NCBI GenBank assembly: GCA_963693635.1 | Contig: CAVOBC010000245.1 | Span: 1 to 7,327 of the forward strand | Reading direction: 5' to 3' | Source of the DNA: CAVOBC01 sp963693635 | GTDB lineage: Bacteria; Pseudomonadota; Gammaproteobacteria; Pseudomonadales; Azotimanducaceae | Length of the DNA: 7,327 nucleotides | Part shown: piece by piece, positions 1 to 6,024 of the stretch | How the letters are laid out: the number at the start of each line of letters is the position of its first letter | Position numbering within the stretch: the stretch's first letter is position 1 | Notes under the pieces: model-generated | The model's input: only the letters and a program-made list of their open reading frames with translations | Databases searched by the model: none | Told to the model about the DNA's origin: nothing | Made by a program: the position numbers and the translations under genes

Positions 1-188
1 AGTGGGGGCAGTGCCATCGTCGATCCGGCGCGTGAGCAAGAGGCGTGAATTGCGCTATTGTCGGGCGAGCCTTGACGGGGAGCCGCAGAAGCTGGTCAAC
101 CGATCCGGTGTGGGATTGAAGTGGGGGGATTATGCATGCAGACCTTTTCGATGACTCCAAAGTCTGAATTTGCGGAGGACGTGTCGAG
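1..188. other. Upstream region of yejA, no clear gene
   Basis: This stretch holds no gene I can identify. One + strand frame is open from base 1 to a TGA at 46-48 and would give a 15-residue tail (SGGSAIVDPAREQEA), so the end of an upstream gene is possible but unproven. A second frame is open from 2 to a TGA at 152-154, but its translation is arginine-rich and looks like noise. I see no convincing -35/-10 pair: a TTGACG at 72-77 has no matching -10 box. The 10-mer CGATCCGG(C/T)G occurs at 21-30 and again at 101-110, which may be chance. The 3' end carries the yejA ribosome binding site. Confidence 0.4.
174..179 (+). promoter_or_regulatory. Ribosome binding site for yejA
   Basis: GGAGGA lies nine bases ahead of the GTG at 189, a strong Shine-Dalgarno match at good spacing. 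It supports the long start of yejA. A GTG at 181, nearer the site, is in another frame and meets a stop after three codons, so it cannot be the start. A weaker GGAG at 262-265 stands ten bases ahead of an in-frame GTG at 276 and leaves a shorter start open. Confidence 0.55.
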
Positions 189-2198
189 GTGACCGGTTCG
201 CGCGCGGGATGGATATCCTTAGCCTGGGTCGACATCTCAGTCCGGCTCGTCCTGTCCGTGCGGAGCGCCCTTTCGGTGCGGCGCGTGCAGTCAGCACTAA
301 CCGCGCTGACTGTCCTGCTCGCGCTGGCTGGCGTTGCGGCCCCGGCCCACGCAAACGATTTTCCAGACGAACCGCCCGAGTTCCGCCACGGTTTTGCTTT
401 CTTTGGCATCCTCGATTATCCGCCGGACTTTCAACACTTTGAATACGTCAACCCCGATGCCCCGGTGGGCGGGGAACTGGTCATACCGATCGTTGGCACC
501 TTCAACAGTTTTACGCCGTGGACTCAGAAAGGCATCAACCCGGCCGGGGCTGGATTTGTCGGCATCTGGAATTTCCTGTACGACCGTCTGCTTGAACCCA
601 GTGACGACGAACCTACTGCACAGTACGCGCGACTCGCGGAATCCATCGCGGCGGCAGACGATTACAGTTGGTTCAAGGTTCGGATAGACCCCCGGGCCCG
701 GTGGCACGATGGTGTGCCGGTGACGGCCACCGATCTGCTTTTCACCCACAACTACGTCCTGAAACACGCATCGGCGCCGATTCGCAACGGGCTTGCCCAC
801 TTCGGCAAGGCCGAACAAACGGGTGATCGCGAAGTCACGTTTTACATCACCGACCCTGCCTTTAGGAATCCGTCAGCGGGTCTTACGGTCGGGCACCTGC
901 CGATCCTGCCTGCCCACTACTGGGAGCGGGAAGGCAATGACGTCACCAAGACAACGACAACGCCGCCCCTGGGGAGTGGTCCTTACCGGATAGCAGAGGT
1001 GGACCCGGGTCGACGCATTGTCTATGAGCGCGTGGATGACTACTGGGGCCTCGAGGTGCCGAGCATGCGCGGGCGGCACAACTACCAGCGCATCATCTTT
1101 GAGTACTTCCGGGACAACACGGTCGCGCGCGAGGCTGCCAAGAAGGGCATCGTCAGCTTTCGCAGTGAGGGTGTCGCCAAGGACTGGATGACATCCTATG
1201 AGAACTTCCCGCCGCTCGACGATGGTGTCTTTGTCAAGGAACTGACCCCGCACAAACGCATCACCGCGATGCGCTCTGCCATCATGCTCAATACGCGCCG
1301 TCCCTATCTCGCCGATCGCCGGGTGCGCCGGGCCCTGACTTATGCGTACGACTTTGAATGGATCAACCGGGTCCTGAATTTCGGGTTCTATAACCGGGTG
1401 CAGAGTTTCTTCGACAACTCGGCGCTCGCGGCGACTGGAATCCCGGAGGGCCTGGAACGGGAATTGTTGCTTGAGTTCGCCGACCAACTGCCGCCTGAAA
1501 TATTCACCGAGCCGTTCACGTTGCCGAAATCGTCAGGCCGAGGGCTCAACCGTGACAACATGCTGCGGGCCCAGCAACTCTTTGCCGAAGCCGGTTGGAA
1601 TGTGGTTGATGGCAAGTTGGTCAACAGTGACGGCAAGCAGTTCCGTTTCGAGATGCTGACCCGCAATGCGTCCGAGGAGCGCGGAGCGCTGCCGTTTGTT
1701 GCCGCACTCAAGCGACTTGGCATCATGGCGACGGTCCGAACAGCAGACGCGGCCCAGTATCGCAACCGGGTTCGCAACTTTGAATTCGACGGCGCGATTG
1801 ATGACTTCTGGGCGACGCCGACCCTTGGCACCTACATCAAGTCATTCTTTCATTCGACGTCCGCCAACATGCCGTTCACAGAAAACTTCCCGGGTATCAG
1901 CCACCCGGCGGTGGACGCTTTCATCGAGCGCGCGCTCAGCACACATGACCGGGCCGAGCTTTATGCCGCGGCACATGCACTCGATCGCACCATGCTTCAC
2001 CAGTACTACCTCATACCGACGCAGGTTGATCCGGGCGGCCGCTGGACCTACTGGGATCGCTTCAGTCGACCGGAGACGTCCGCGAAGCTGAATTATCATT
2101 CCTTTCCGGACACGTGGTGGGTTGATCCTGTGAAAAATGCACGGGTAGAGAATTACCTGACAAAGCAGGTGAGTGATGGAGGTGACGATGAGGGTTGA
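189..2198 (+). CDS. yejA: Periplasmic peptide-binding protein YejA of an oligopeptide ABC transporter
   Basis: This is an extracytoplasmic solute-binding protein of family 5 (DppA/OppA type). It captures peptides in the periplasm and delivers them to YejB/YejE; in E. coli, YejABEF also imports microcin C. The 669 residues from the GTG at 189 compare with about 600 for E. coli YejA. A hydrophobic stretch at 37-51 followed by APAHA predicts signal peptidase I cleavage after residue 55. That leader is long; in-frame GTGs at 258, 276 and 285 would shorten it, and the one at 276 gives a normal 26-residue signal. Family landmarks are HFEYVNPDAPVGG (83-95), DDYSWFKVRIDPRARWHDG (157-175), LGSGPYRI (261-268), RPYLADRRVRRALTYAYDFE (371-390) and a DTWW motif near the C-terminus. 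An RR pair at 31-32 lacks the rest of a Tat motif, so Sec export is likely. It is the first gene of the operon. The family is clear; the peptide specificity is unknown. Confidence 0.93.
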   Translation: MTGSRAGWISLAWVDISVRLVLSVRSALSVRRVQSALTALTVLLALAGVAAPAHANDFPDEPPEFRHGFAFFGILDYPPDFQHFEYVNPDAPVGGELVIPIVGTFNSFTPWTQKGINPAGAGFVGIWNFLYDRLLEPSDDEPTAQYARLAESIAAADDYSWFKVRIDPRARWHDGVPVTATDLLFTHNYVLKHASAPIRNGLAHFGKAEQTGDREVTFYITDPAFRNPSAGLTVGHLPILPAHYWEREGNDVTKTTTTPPLGSGPYRIAEVDPGRRIVYERVDDYWGLEVPSMRGRHNYQRIIFEYFRDNTVAREAAKKGIVSFRSEGVAKDWMTSYENFPPLDDGVFVKELTPHKRITAMRSAIMLNTRRPYLADRRVRRALTYAYDFEWINRVLNFGFYNRVQSFFDNSALAATGIPEGLERELLLEFADQLPPEIFTEPFTLPKSSGRGLNRDNMLRAQQLFAEAGWNVVDGKLVNSDGKQFRFEMLTRNASEERGALPFVAALKRLGIMATVRTADAAQYRNRVRNFEFDGAIDDFWATPTLGTYIKSFFHSTSANMPFTENFPGISHPAVDAFIERALSTHDRAELYAAAHALDRTMLHQYYLIPTQVDPGGRWTYWDRFSRPETSAKLNYHSFPDTWWVDPVKNARVENYLTKQVSDGGDDEG

Positions 2199-2232
2199 GG
2201 GACGTCGCCGGTTGAGCATTAGCAGCATCTCA

Positions 2233-2256
2233 CGGTGCCGGGTTAGTGCCGCACCG
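2233..2256 (+). promoter_or_regulatory. Bulged hairpin between yejA and yejB
   Basis: CGGTGC at 2233-2238 pairs exactly with GCACCG at 2251-2256. Inside it, GG (2240-2241) pairs with CC (2249-2250) once C2239 is bulged, leaving a loop of seven bases. No T-run follows, so it is not a standard intrinsic terminator. Its place after a binding-protein gene and 22 bases ahead of the preferred yejB start suggests a transcript-stabilising or processing element that lets yejA be expressed above the permeases, as known for other ABC operons. That role is inferred. It also covers the alternative yejB GTG at 2246. Confidence 0.4.
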
Positions 2257-2278
2257 GGTCGGGGCGGACGCGCATAAC

Positions 2279-3364
2279 GTGGCCGTTTATATTCTTCGAC
2301 GTGTCCTGCTGATGATCCCCACGCTGATCGGCATCATGCTGATCAATTTTCTTATCGTGCAGATGGCGCCCGGCGGCCCGATCGATCAGATCATCGAGCA
2401 AATGCAGTCCGGCAACACGGGTGTTGTGTCCACGCGCGCCACGGGTGGCGGCGGCGAGAGCGGCGGCCGGGCATTAACGGACGGCGGCAACAATCCGGCA
2501 ACCCGGGGGCTGGACCCGGAGATCCTCGCCGACCTTGAGAAGCAGTTCGGTTTTGACAAGCCGTTGCATGTGCGGTTCTTTACGATGATGAAGAACTACG
2601 CGACGCTCGACTTTGGGCAGAGCTACTTCCAGGATCGGCCGGTGGTGGACATGGTGATCGAACGACTGCCGGTGTCTATCTCTCTCGGCCTGTGGTCAAT
2701 GATGCTGATTTACTCGATCTCGCTGCCGCTTGGCGTGCGCAAGGCCGTCGGCGACGGCACCCGGTTTGATATCTGGACCAGCGCGGCGCTCTTCATTGGT
2801 TATGCTATTCCGGGCTTTATCTTTGCCGTGTTGCTGATCATCGTCTTTGCGGGCGGCAGCTACTACGACTGGTTTCCCCTGCGTGGTCTTGTCAGTGACA
2901 ACTGGGACGAGATGTCATGGCCAGCGCGCATCAAGGACTACTTCTGGCATCTCGCGCTACCCATCAGCGCGCTCACGATTGGCGGCTTTGCCACGCTGAC
3001 CATGCTGACGAAGAACTCCTTCCTTGAAGAAATCAGCAAGCAGTTCGTGCTGACAGCGCGGGCCAAGGGCATGAGCGAGCGGCGCGTGATGTATGGCCAT
3101 GTGTTTCGGAACGCGATGTTGATTGTCATCGCGGGCTTCCCGGCGGCGCTAATCGGCATACTCTTTACCGGCTCCATGCTGATTGAAGTGATCTTCAGTC
3201 TGGATGGCATTGGCCTGCTTGGTTTTGAGGCGATCATCACGCGGGACTATCCCATCATGTTTGGCACGCTCTTCGTGTTTACGGTGATCGGCCTCGTGCT
3301 GCACCTGATCGGTGATGTGACCTACACGTTGATCGATCCGCGCATCGATTTTGAGTCCCGCTGA
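2279..3364 (+). CDS. yejB: Peptide ABC transporter permease YejB
   Basis: This is one of two inner-membrane permease subunits of the Yej peptide importer (DppB/OppB type). From the GTG at 2279 it has 361 residues, near the E. coli length of about 364, and begins MAVYILRRVLLMIPTLIGIM, matching the usual start of the family. A GTG at 2246 would add 11 residues that lack family character and would fall in a hairpin. The upstream GGGGCGGA (2261-2268) is a modest ribosome binding site. About six membrane segments are visible (near 9-29, 132-154, 166-192, 222-246, 282-304, 326-347). The loop at 43-78 is glycine-rich and also variable in relatives. The EAA loop that docks the ATPase is TARAKGMSERRVMYGHVFRN (259-278). 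The C-terminus ends DPRIDFESR, as is typical. The stop codon overlaps the yejE start by one base. Confidence 0.93.
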   Translation: MAVYILRRVLLMIPTLIGIMLINFLIVQMAPGGPIDQIIEQMQSGNTGVVSTRATGGGGESGGRALTDGGNNPATRGLDPEILADLEKQFGFDKPLHVRFFTMMKNYATLDFGQSYFQDRPVVDMVIERLPVSISLGLWSMMLIYSISLPLGVRKAVGDGTRFDIWTSAALFIGYAIPGFIFAVLLIIVFAGGSYYDWFPLRGLVSDNWDEMSWPARIKDYFWHLALPISALTIGGFATLTMLTKNSFLEEISKQFVLTARAKGMSERRVMYGHVFRNAMLIVIAGFPAALIGILFTGSMLIEVIFSLDGIGLLGFEAIITRDYPIMFGTLFVFTVIGLVLHLIGDVTYTLIDPRIDFESR

Positions 3365-4419
3365 TGCTGGGTAACTTCAAGCTGACACCGCCGACAAGAC
3401 GTCGTCTCGCCAACTTTCGGGCGAATCGGCGCGGCTACTGGTCGCTGTGGCTGTTTCTGCTGTTATACGGCATTTCGCTTTTTTCCGAGTTCATTGCGAA
3501 CGACAAGCCCATCATCATGAGCGTTGATGGCAATCTGATGATGCCGGTCTTCTTTGTCTATACAGAGAGTGAGTTGGGCGGTGAGTTTTTGACGGAAGCC
3601 CAGTATGCCGACCCGTACGTGCAGAACCTCGTCGCCGAGCGCGGCGGGTGGATGGTCTGGCCGGTCATTCGCTACAGCTACGACACGGTCGACTGGTTCA
3701 CGCAAGAGTCGGCACCGTCAGCGCCGTCCGCCAGACACTGGTTGGGTACGGACGATGGAGCGCGGGATGTAATGGCGAGGTTGCTGTACGGCTTTCGCCT
3801 GTCGATCAGCTTTGGTTTGGGGCTCACCCTCTTCGCCTCGATAATCGGTGTCGCGGCGGGGGCGATTCAGGGCTATTACGGTGGCTGGGTTGACCTGCTG
3901 GGGCAACGCATCATCGAAATATGGGCGGGTCTGCCCGTGCTCTTCCTGCTGATCATTCTGTCGAGCATGATCGAGCCAAATGCCTTCTGGCTGCTGGCAC
4001 TGCTCGTCATGTTTAGTTGGATGGCGCTGGTGGGGGTGGTCCGTGCTGAGTTTCTGCGCACCCGCAACTTCGACCACGTACGAGCGGCCCGCTCGCTCGG
4101 CGTCGGTGATCTCACGATCATGGTTCGCCATGTGCTGCCGAACGCGATGGTCGCAACGCTGACCTTTCTGCCGTTCATTTTGAACGGCAGTATCACGACG
4201 CTGACCGCACTCGATTTTCTGGGCTTTGGTCTGCCACCCGGGTCCGCGTCGCTCGGCGAATTGCTGGCCCAGGGCAAGTCGAACATTCAGTCGCCGTGGC
4301 TGGGAATCACCGGGTTCGTCGCATTGGCGGTGATGCTGACGTTACTCATCTTCGTCGGTGAGGCGGTGCGGGATGCGTTTGACCCCCGGCGCAGCGTCGC
4401 AGGTGCGGGCGGCGAGTAG
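3364..4419 (+). CDS. yejE: Peptide ABC transporter permease YejE
   Basis: This is the second permease subunit of the Yej importer (DppC/OppC type), 351 residues against about 341 in E. coli. The ATG at 3364 shares its A with the TGA of yejB (TGATG), so translation is probably coupled and the start is secure. The N-terminal NRRGYWSLWLF (21-31) leads into the first membrane segment (about 24-45), followed by a large periplasmic domain. Then come the LGTDDGARDVMARLLYG block (127-143) and further membrane segments near 145-168, 186-203, 205-227, 262-284 and 313-333. The EAA loop for ATPase contact spans 239-260 (VRAARSLGVGD then VRHVLPN). The ending GEAVRDAFDPRR is family-typical. yejF, expected next, is missing: only 67 bases separate this stop from the end of a gene on the opposite strand. 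Confidence 0.94.
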   Translation: MLGNFKLTPPTRRRLANFRANRRGYWSLWLFLLLYGISLFSEFIANDKPIIMSVDGNLMMPVFFVYTESELGGEFLTEAQYADPYVQNLVAERGGWMVWPVIRYSYDTVDWFTQESAPSAPSARHWLGTDDGARDVMARLLYGFRLSISFGLGLTLFASIIGVAAGAIQGYYGGWVDLLGQRIIEIWAGLPVLFLLIILSSMIEPNAFWLLALLVMFSWMALVGVVRAEFLRTRNFDHVRAARSLGVGDLTIMVRHVLPNAMVATLTFLPFILNGSITTLTALDFLGFGLPPGSASLGELLAQGKSNIQSPWLGITGFVALAVMLTLLIFVGEAVRDAFDPRRSVAGAGGE

Positions 4420-4486
4420 GCGAGGCGGACGACAGAGAACGCTCGCTCGCGACGCTTCTTGTCAGGTTGGTCATTCGCGACTCTCG

Positions 4487-5347
4487 TCAATCGTCGCTGG
4501 CTAAGGCGCCCATGCCGCCACCCTCCGCTTCGGAGCCATCGAATGCAGCCATGATTTGCTCGTAGCGACCCGTGATGCTCTGGTGTAGTTGGGCGTGGGT
4601 GAAGATGTAGGCTTTGTCCATGCGAATGCCGTGCACGACCTGCTCGCCGACCTTATTCGGGTCCAGGCCCTGGGTCGCAAAAGCAGTCTCGACCATTGAT
4701 TTGTTGTCGGCTGTAAACGACGATCCGATCTCACTCAGGTCGTCCGGGCGGTTTCGGTCTGACCGCAGAATGTTGGTGTTGATCATGCCGGGGCAGAGTG
4801 CGGAGACACCGATATTGTGTGGCGCGAGGTCGGCGCGCGCCGCCTCTGAGAGGCCCACAACCGCGTACTTGGTGGTTGAGTAGATGGCCTGCCGTGCACC
4901 GGTGATGTGGCCAAGTATCGACGCGGTATTGACAATATGGCCGCCTTCGCCGCTCGCCTTGATGAGCGGAATGTATTCCTGCATGCCGTTGATGACGCCG
5001 CCGAGGTTAACGCCCATCACCCAGTCCCAGTCGTCGTAGGTGAGTTCGTCCGCCGGGCCACCCGCGACGACGCCTGCGTTGTTGCAGAGGATGTTGACCT
5101 TGCCAAAGTGGTCCCGCACGGCTTGCGCGGTCTCGCGCACGGCATCTCTGCTCGCGACGTCGCAAACGTAGGTTTGCACGTCAACGTTGGTGTCGCCGAG
5201 GCCGCTGCGGGCCGCTGCAAGGGCGTCTTGTTGCACATCGACCATGGCGACATTGACCCCCTCTGCGATCAGGGCGTTGGCTATGCCGAGGCCGATGCCG
5301 GATGCCGCGCCGGTAATGACTGCTACCTTGTGTTCGAGATCTTCCAT
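4487..5347 (-). CDS. Short-chain dehydrogenase/reductase, substrate unknown
   Basis: This is a classical SDR oxidoreductase of the cytoplasm, interconverting an alcohol and a ketone or aldehyde with a nicotinamide cofactor. The start at 5347 gives 286 residues beginning MEDLEHKVAVITGAASGIG, where the family normally begins. The reading frame stays open upstream to 5476, but those 43 codons look unlike the family and run into non-coding repeats. Visible motifs are the cofactor-binding TGAASGIG (12-19), an Asp at 37 ending beta-2 (predicting NAD(H) over NADP(H)), NNAG (89-92), and the catalytic tetrad N114, S143, Y156 and K160, followed by CPGMINTNI (185-193). A C-terminal tail from about 215 extends past the core and may bear on substrate choice. 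Ribosome binding is weak (AGGG two bases before ATG). It converges with yejE. The motifs do not reveal the substrate. Confidence 0.88.
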   Translation of the reverse strand: MEDLEHKVAVITGAASGIGLGIANALIAEGVNVAMVDVQQDALAAARSGLGDTNVDVQTYVCDVASRDAVRETAQAVRDHFGKVNILCNNAGVVAGGPADELTYDDWDWVMGVNLGGVINGMQEYIPLIKASGEGGHIVNTASILGHITGARQAIYSTTKYAVVGLSEAARADLAPHNIGVSALCPGMINTNILRSDRNRPDDLSEIGSSFTADNKSMVETAFATQGLDPNKVGEQVVHGIRMDKAYIFTHAQLHQSITGRYEQIMAAFDGSEAEGGGMGALASDD

Positions 5348-5435
5348 CGCCCTATACCGTTTGTCATTTTGGTCGCCGGAGCATACTCCATTCGACGGGA
5401 CGGTCCCCCGGGTAGCCTGCCCATGGGGTTTACCT

Positions 5436-5464
5436 TTACTATGTCGCGTCACGTCTCGTGTTAA
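5436..5464 (-). promoter_or_regulatory. Weak promoter candidate for the SDR gene
   Basis: On the - strand, TTAACA (5464-5459) matches the -35 consensus at five of six bases. It is followed after 17 bases by TAGTAA (5441-5436), only a three-of-six match to the -10 box; CATAGT (5443-5438) fits better but at 15-base spacing. Transcription would begin near 5429, giving a leader of about 80 bases. The -35 lies in the first unit of the tandem repeat, so the repeats could influence this promoter. A perfect - strand TTGACA also occurs at 5528-5523, but no -10 follows it. Confidence 0.2.
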
Positions 5465-5532
5465 GAGTTGCGTCACGCTCTCGTGTTAAAGAGTTGCATC
5501 AAAGAGTCGTGTTAAAGAATTGTGTCAAAGAG
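5456..5532. repeat. Three tandem copies of a ~26-bp unit in the SDR/msrB spacer
   Basis: Copies lie at 5456-5480 (25 bp), 5481-5506 (26 bp) and 5507-5532 (26 bp). Each begins TCGTGTTAA, followed by an AGA(G/A)TTG-type core and a GTCA or ATCA segment. The second and third differ at only a few positions; the first lacks one A and ends in CACGCTC instead of CAAAGAG. A broken fragment resembling the end of a unit precedes them at about 5444-5455, and TCGCATC at 5533-5539 may start a degraded fourth. The block is AT-richer than its surroundings and lies between divergent genes. It could be a set of binding sites or a simple variable-number repeat. Confidence 0.75.
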
Positions 5533-5591
5533 TCGCATCGGGCCAGGCACGCGAACGGCATGCGCGAGAGTCAACGATGCCCGGAACCCTT

Positions 5592-5609
5592 CTGTCTCGC
5601 CTGAGACAG
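5592..5609. promoter_or_regulatory. Perfect 7-bp inverted repeat ahead of msrB
   Basis: CTGTCTC (5592-5598) and GAGACAG (5603-5609) are exact inverted copies around the four bases GCCT. The element ends six bases before the msrB ribosome binding site. As DNA it resembles a dyad operator for a dimeric regulator; as RNA it would form a compact hairpin just ahead of the initiation region. No T-run follows, so it is not a terminator. The regulator, if any, cannot be named from the sequence. Confidence 0.45.
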
Positions 5610-5615
5610 GTGCAT

Positions 5616-5621
5616 GAGGAG
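5616..5621 (+). promoter_or_regulatory. Ribosome binding site that fixes the msrB start
   Basis: GAGGAG sits seven bases ahead of the ATG at 5629. It overlaps the first codons of a longer reading that would begin at the in-frame ATG at 5614, so it argues that 5629 is the true start and that the five extra residues MRRKR are not made. Confidence 0.65.
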
Positions 5622-5628
5622 AAAACGA

Positions 5629-6009
5629 ATGTCTGAGCGAATATCTGAATACAACGCGTTAACGCCCGAAGAGAAGCAGGTGCTGCTGCACAAGGCAACC
5701 GAGATGCCGTTTGCCGGCAAATTTACCGAACACTTTGAAACGGGTGGTCACTACGTCTGCAAGCAGTGCGATGCGCCGCTTTATCGGTCAGAGCACAAGT
5801 TTCATTCTCAGTGTGGCTGGCCGGCATTTGACGATGAGGTTGAAGGCTCTGTGCGCAAGGAAGTCGATGCGGACGGGATGCGCATCGAGATTCTGTGCGC
5901 CACCTGTGACGGCCATCTCGGTCATGTCTTTGAGGGAGAAGGCTTCACCGCCAAGAACATCCGTCACTGCGTCAATTCAATCTCGATGAAGTTCGTGTCC
6001 GTCGAATGA
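5629..6009 (+). CDS. msrB: Peptide-methionine (R)-S-oxide reductase MsrB
   Basis: This enzyme reduces the R epimer of methionine sulfoxide in oxidised proteins back to methionine, with thioredoxin normally restoring its cysteines. The 126 residues cover a whole SelR/MsrB domain; E. coli MsrB has about 137. Zinc ligands are the two CxxC pairs C44/C47 (YVCKQC) and C90/C93 (CATC). CGWPAF (62-67) carries the conserved Trp64, HLGHVF (96-101) is the usual core, and C114 in RHCVNSISM is the predicted catalytic cysteine. C62 is a possible resolving cysteine. The RHCVNSIS form and the short FEGEGFTAKN lead-in, without the proline-rich insert of E. coli MsrB, point to a shorter MsrB subfamily. With no signal peptide it should act in the cytoplasm. 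It appears to be a single-gene unit. Confidence 0.93.
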   Translation: MSERISEYNALTPEEKQVLLHKATEMPFAGKFTEHFETGGHYVCKQCDAPLYRSEHKFHSQCGWPAFDDEVEGSVRKEVDADGMRIEILCATCDGHLGHVFEGEGFTAKNIRHCVNSISMKFVSVE

Positions 6010-6024
6010 CGTGGTGGCGCCTGA

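Noticed and set aside
873..1487. A 204-codon - strand open frame inside yejA
   Set aside because: It lies wholly within a well-supported gene and has no family similarity or ribosome binding site that I can see.
4420..4486. A terminator between yejE and the SDR gene
   Set aside because: The convergent gap is where one would be expected, but I find no stem of useful length followed by a T-run on either strand.
5378..5407. Short palindromes GGAG-CATA-CTCC (5378-5389) and GGGAC-G-GTCCC (5397-5407) in the SDR leader
   Set aside because: Stems of four or five pairs with tiny loops are expected by chance in GC-rich sequence and have no further support.
4907..5464. A 185-codon open frame on the + strand opposite the SDR gene
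   Set aside because: It is the antisense shadow of a gene with full SDR motifs, it runs into the repeat region, and its translation shows no recognisable domain.
5348..5476. A 43-residue N-terminal extension of the SDR
   Set aside because: The added residues lack SDR character, cover the spacer and part of the tandem repeats, and precede the normal family start at 5347.
6010..6024. A bidirectional terminator between msrB and the CoA-transferase
   Set aside because: The 15-base gap holds GGCGCC and overlaps TGATCA, both short palindromes, but no hairpin with a T-tract.
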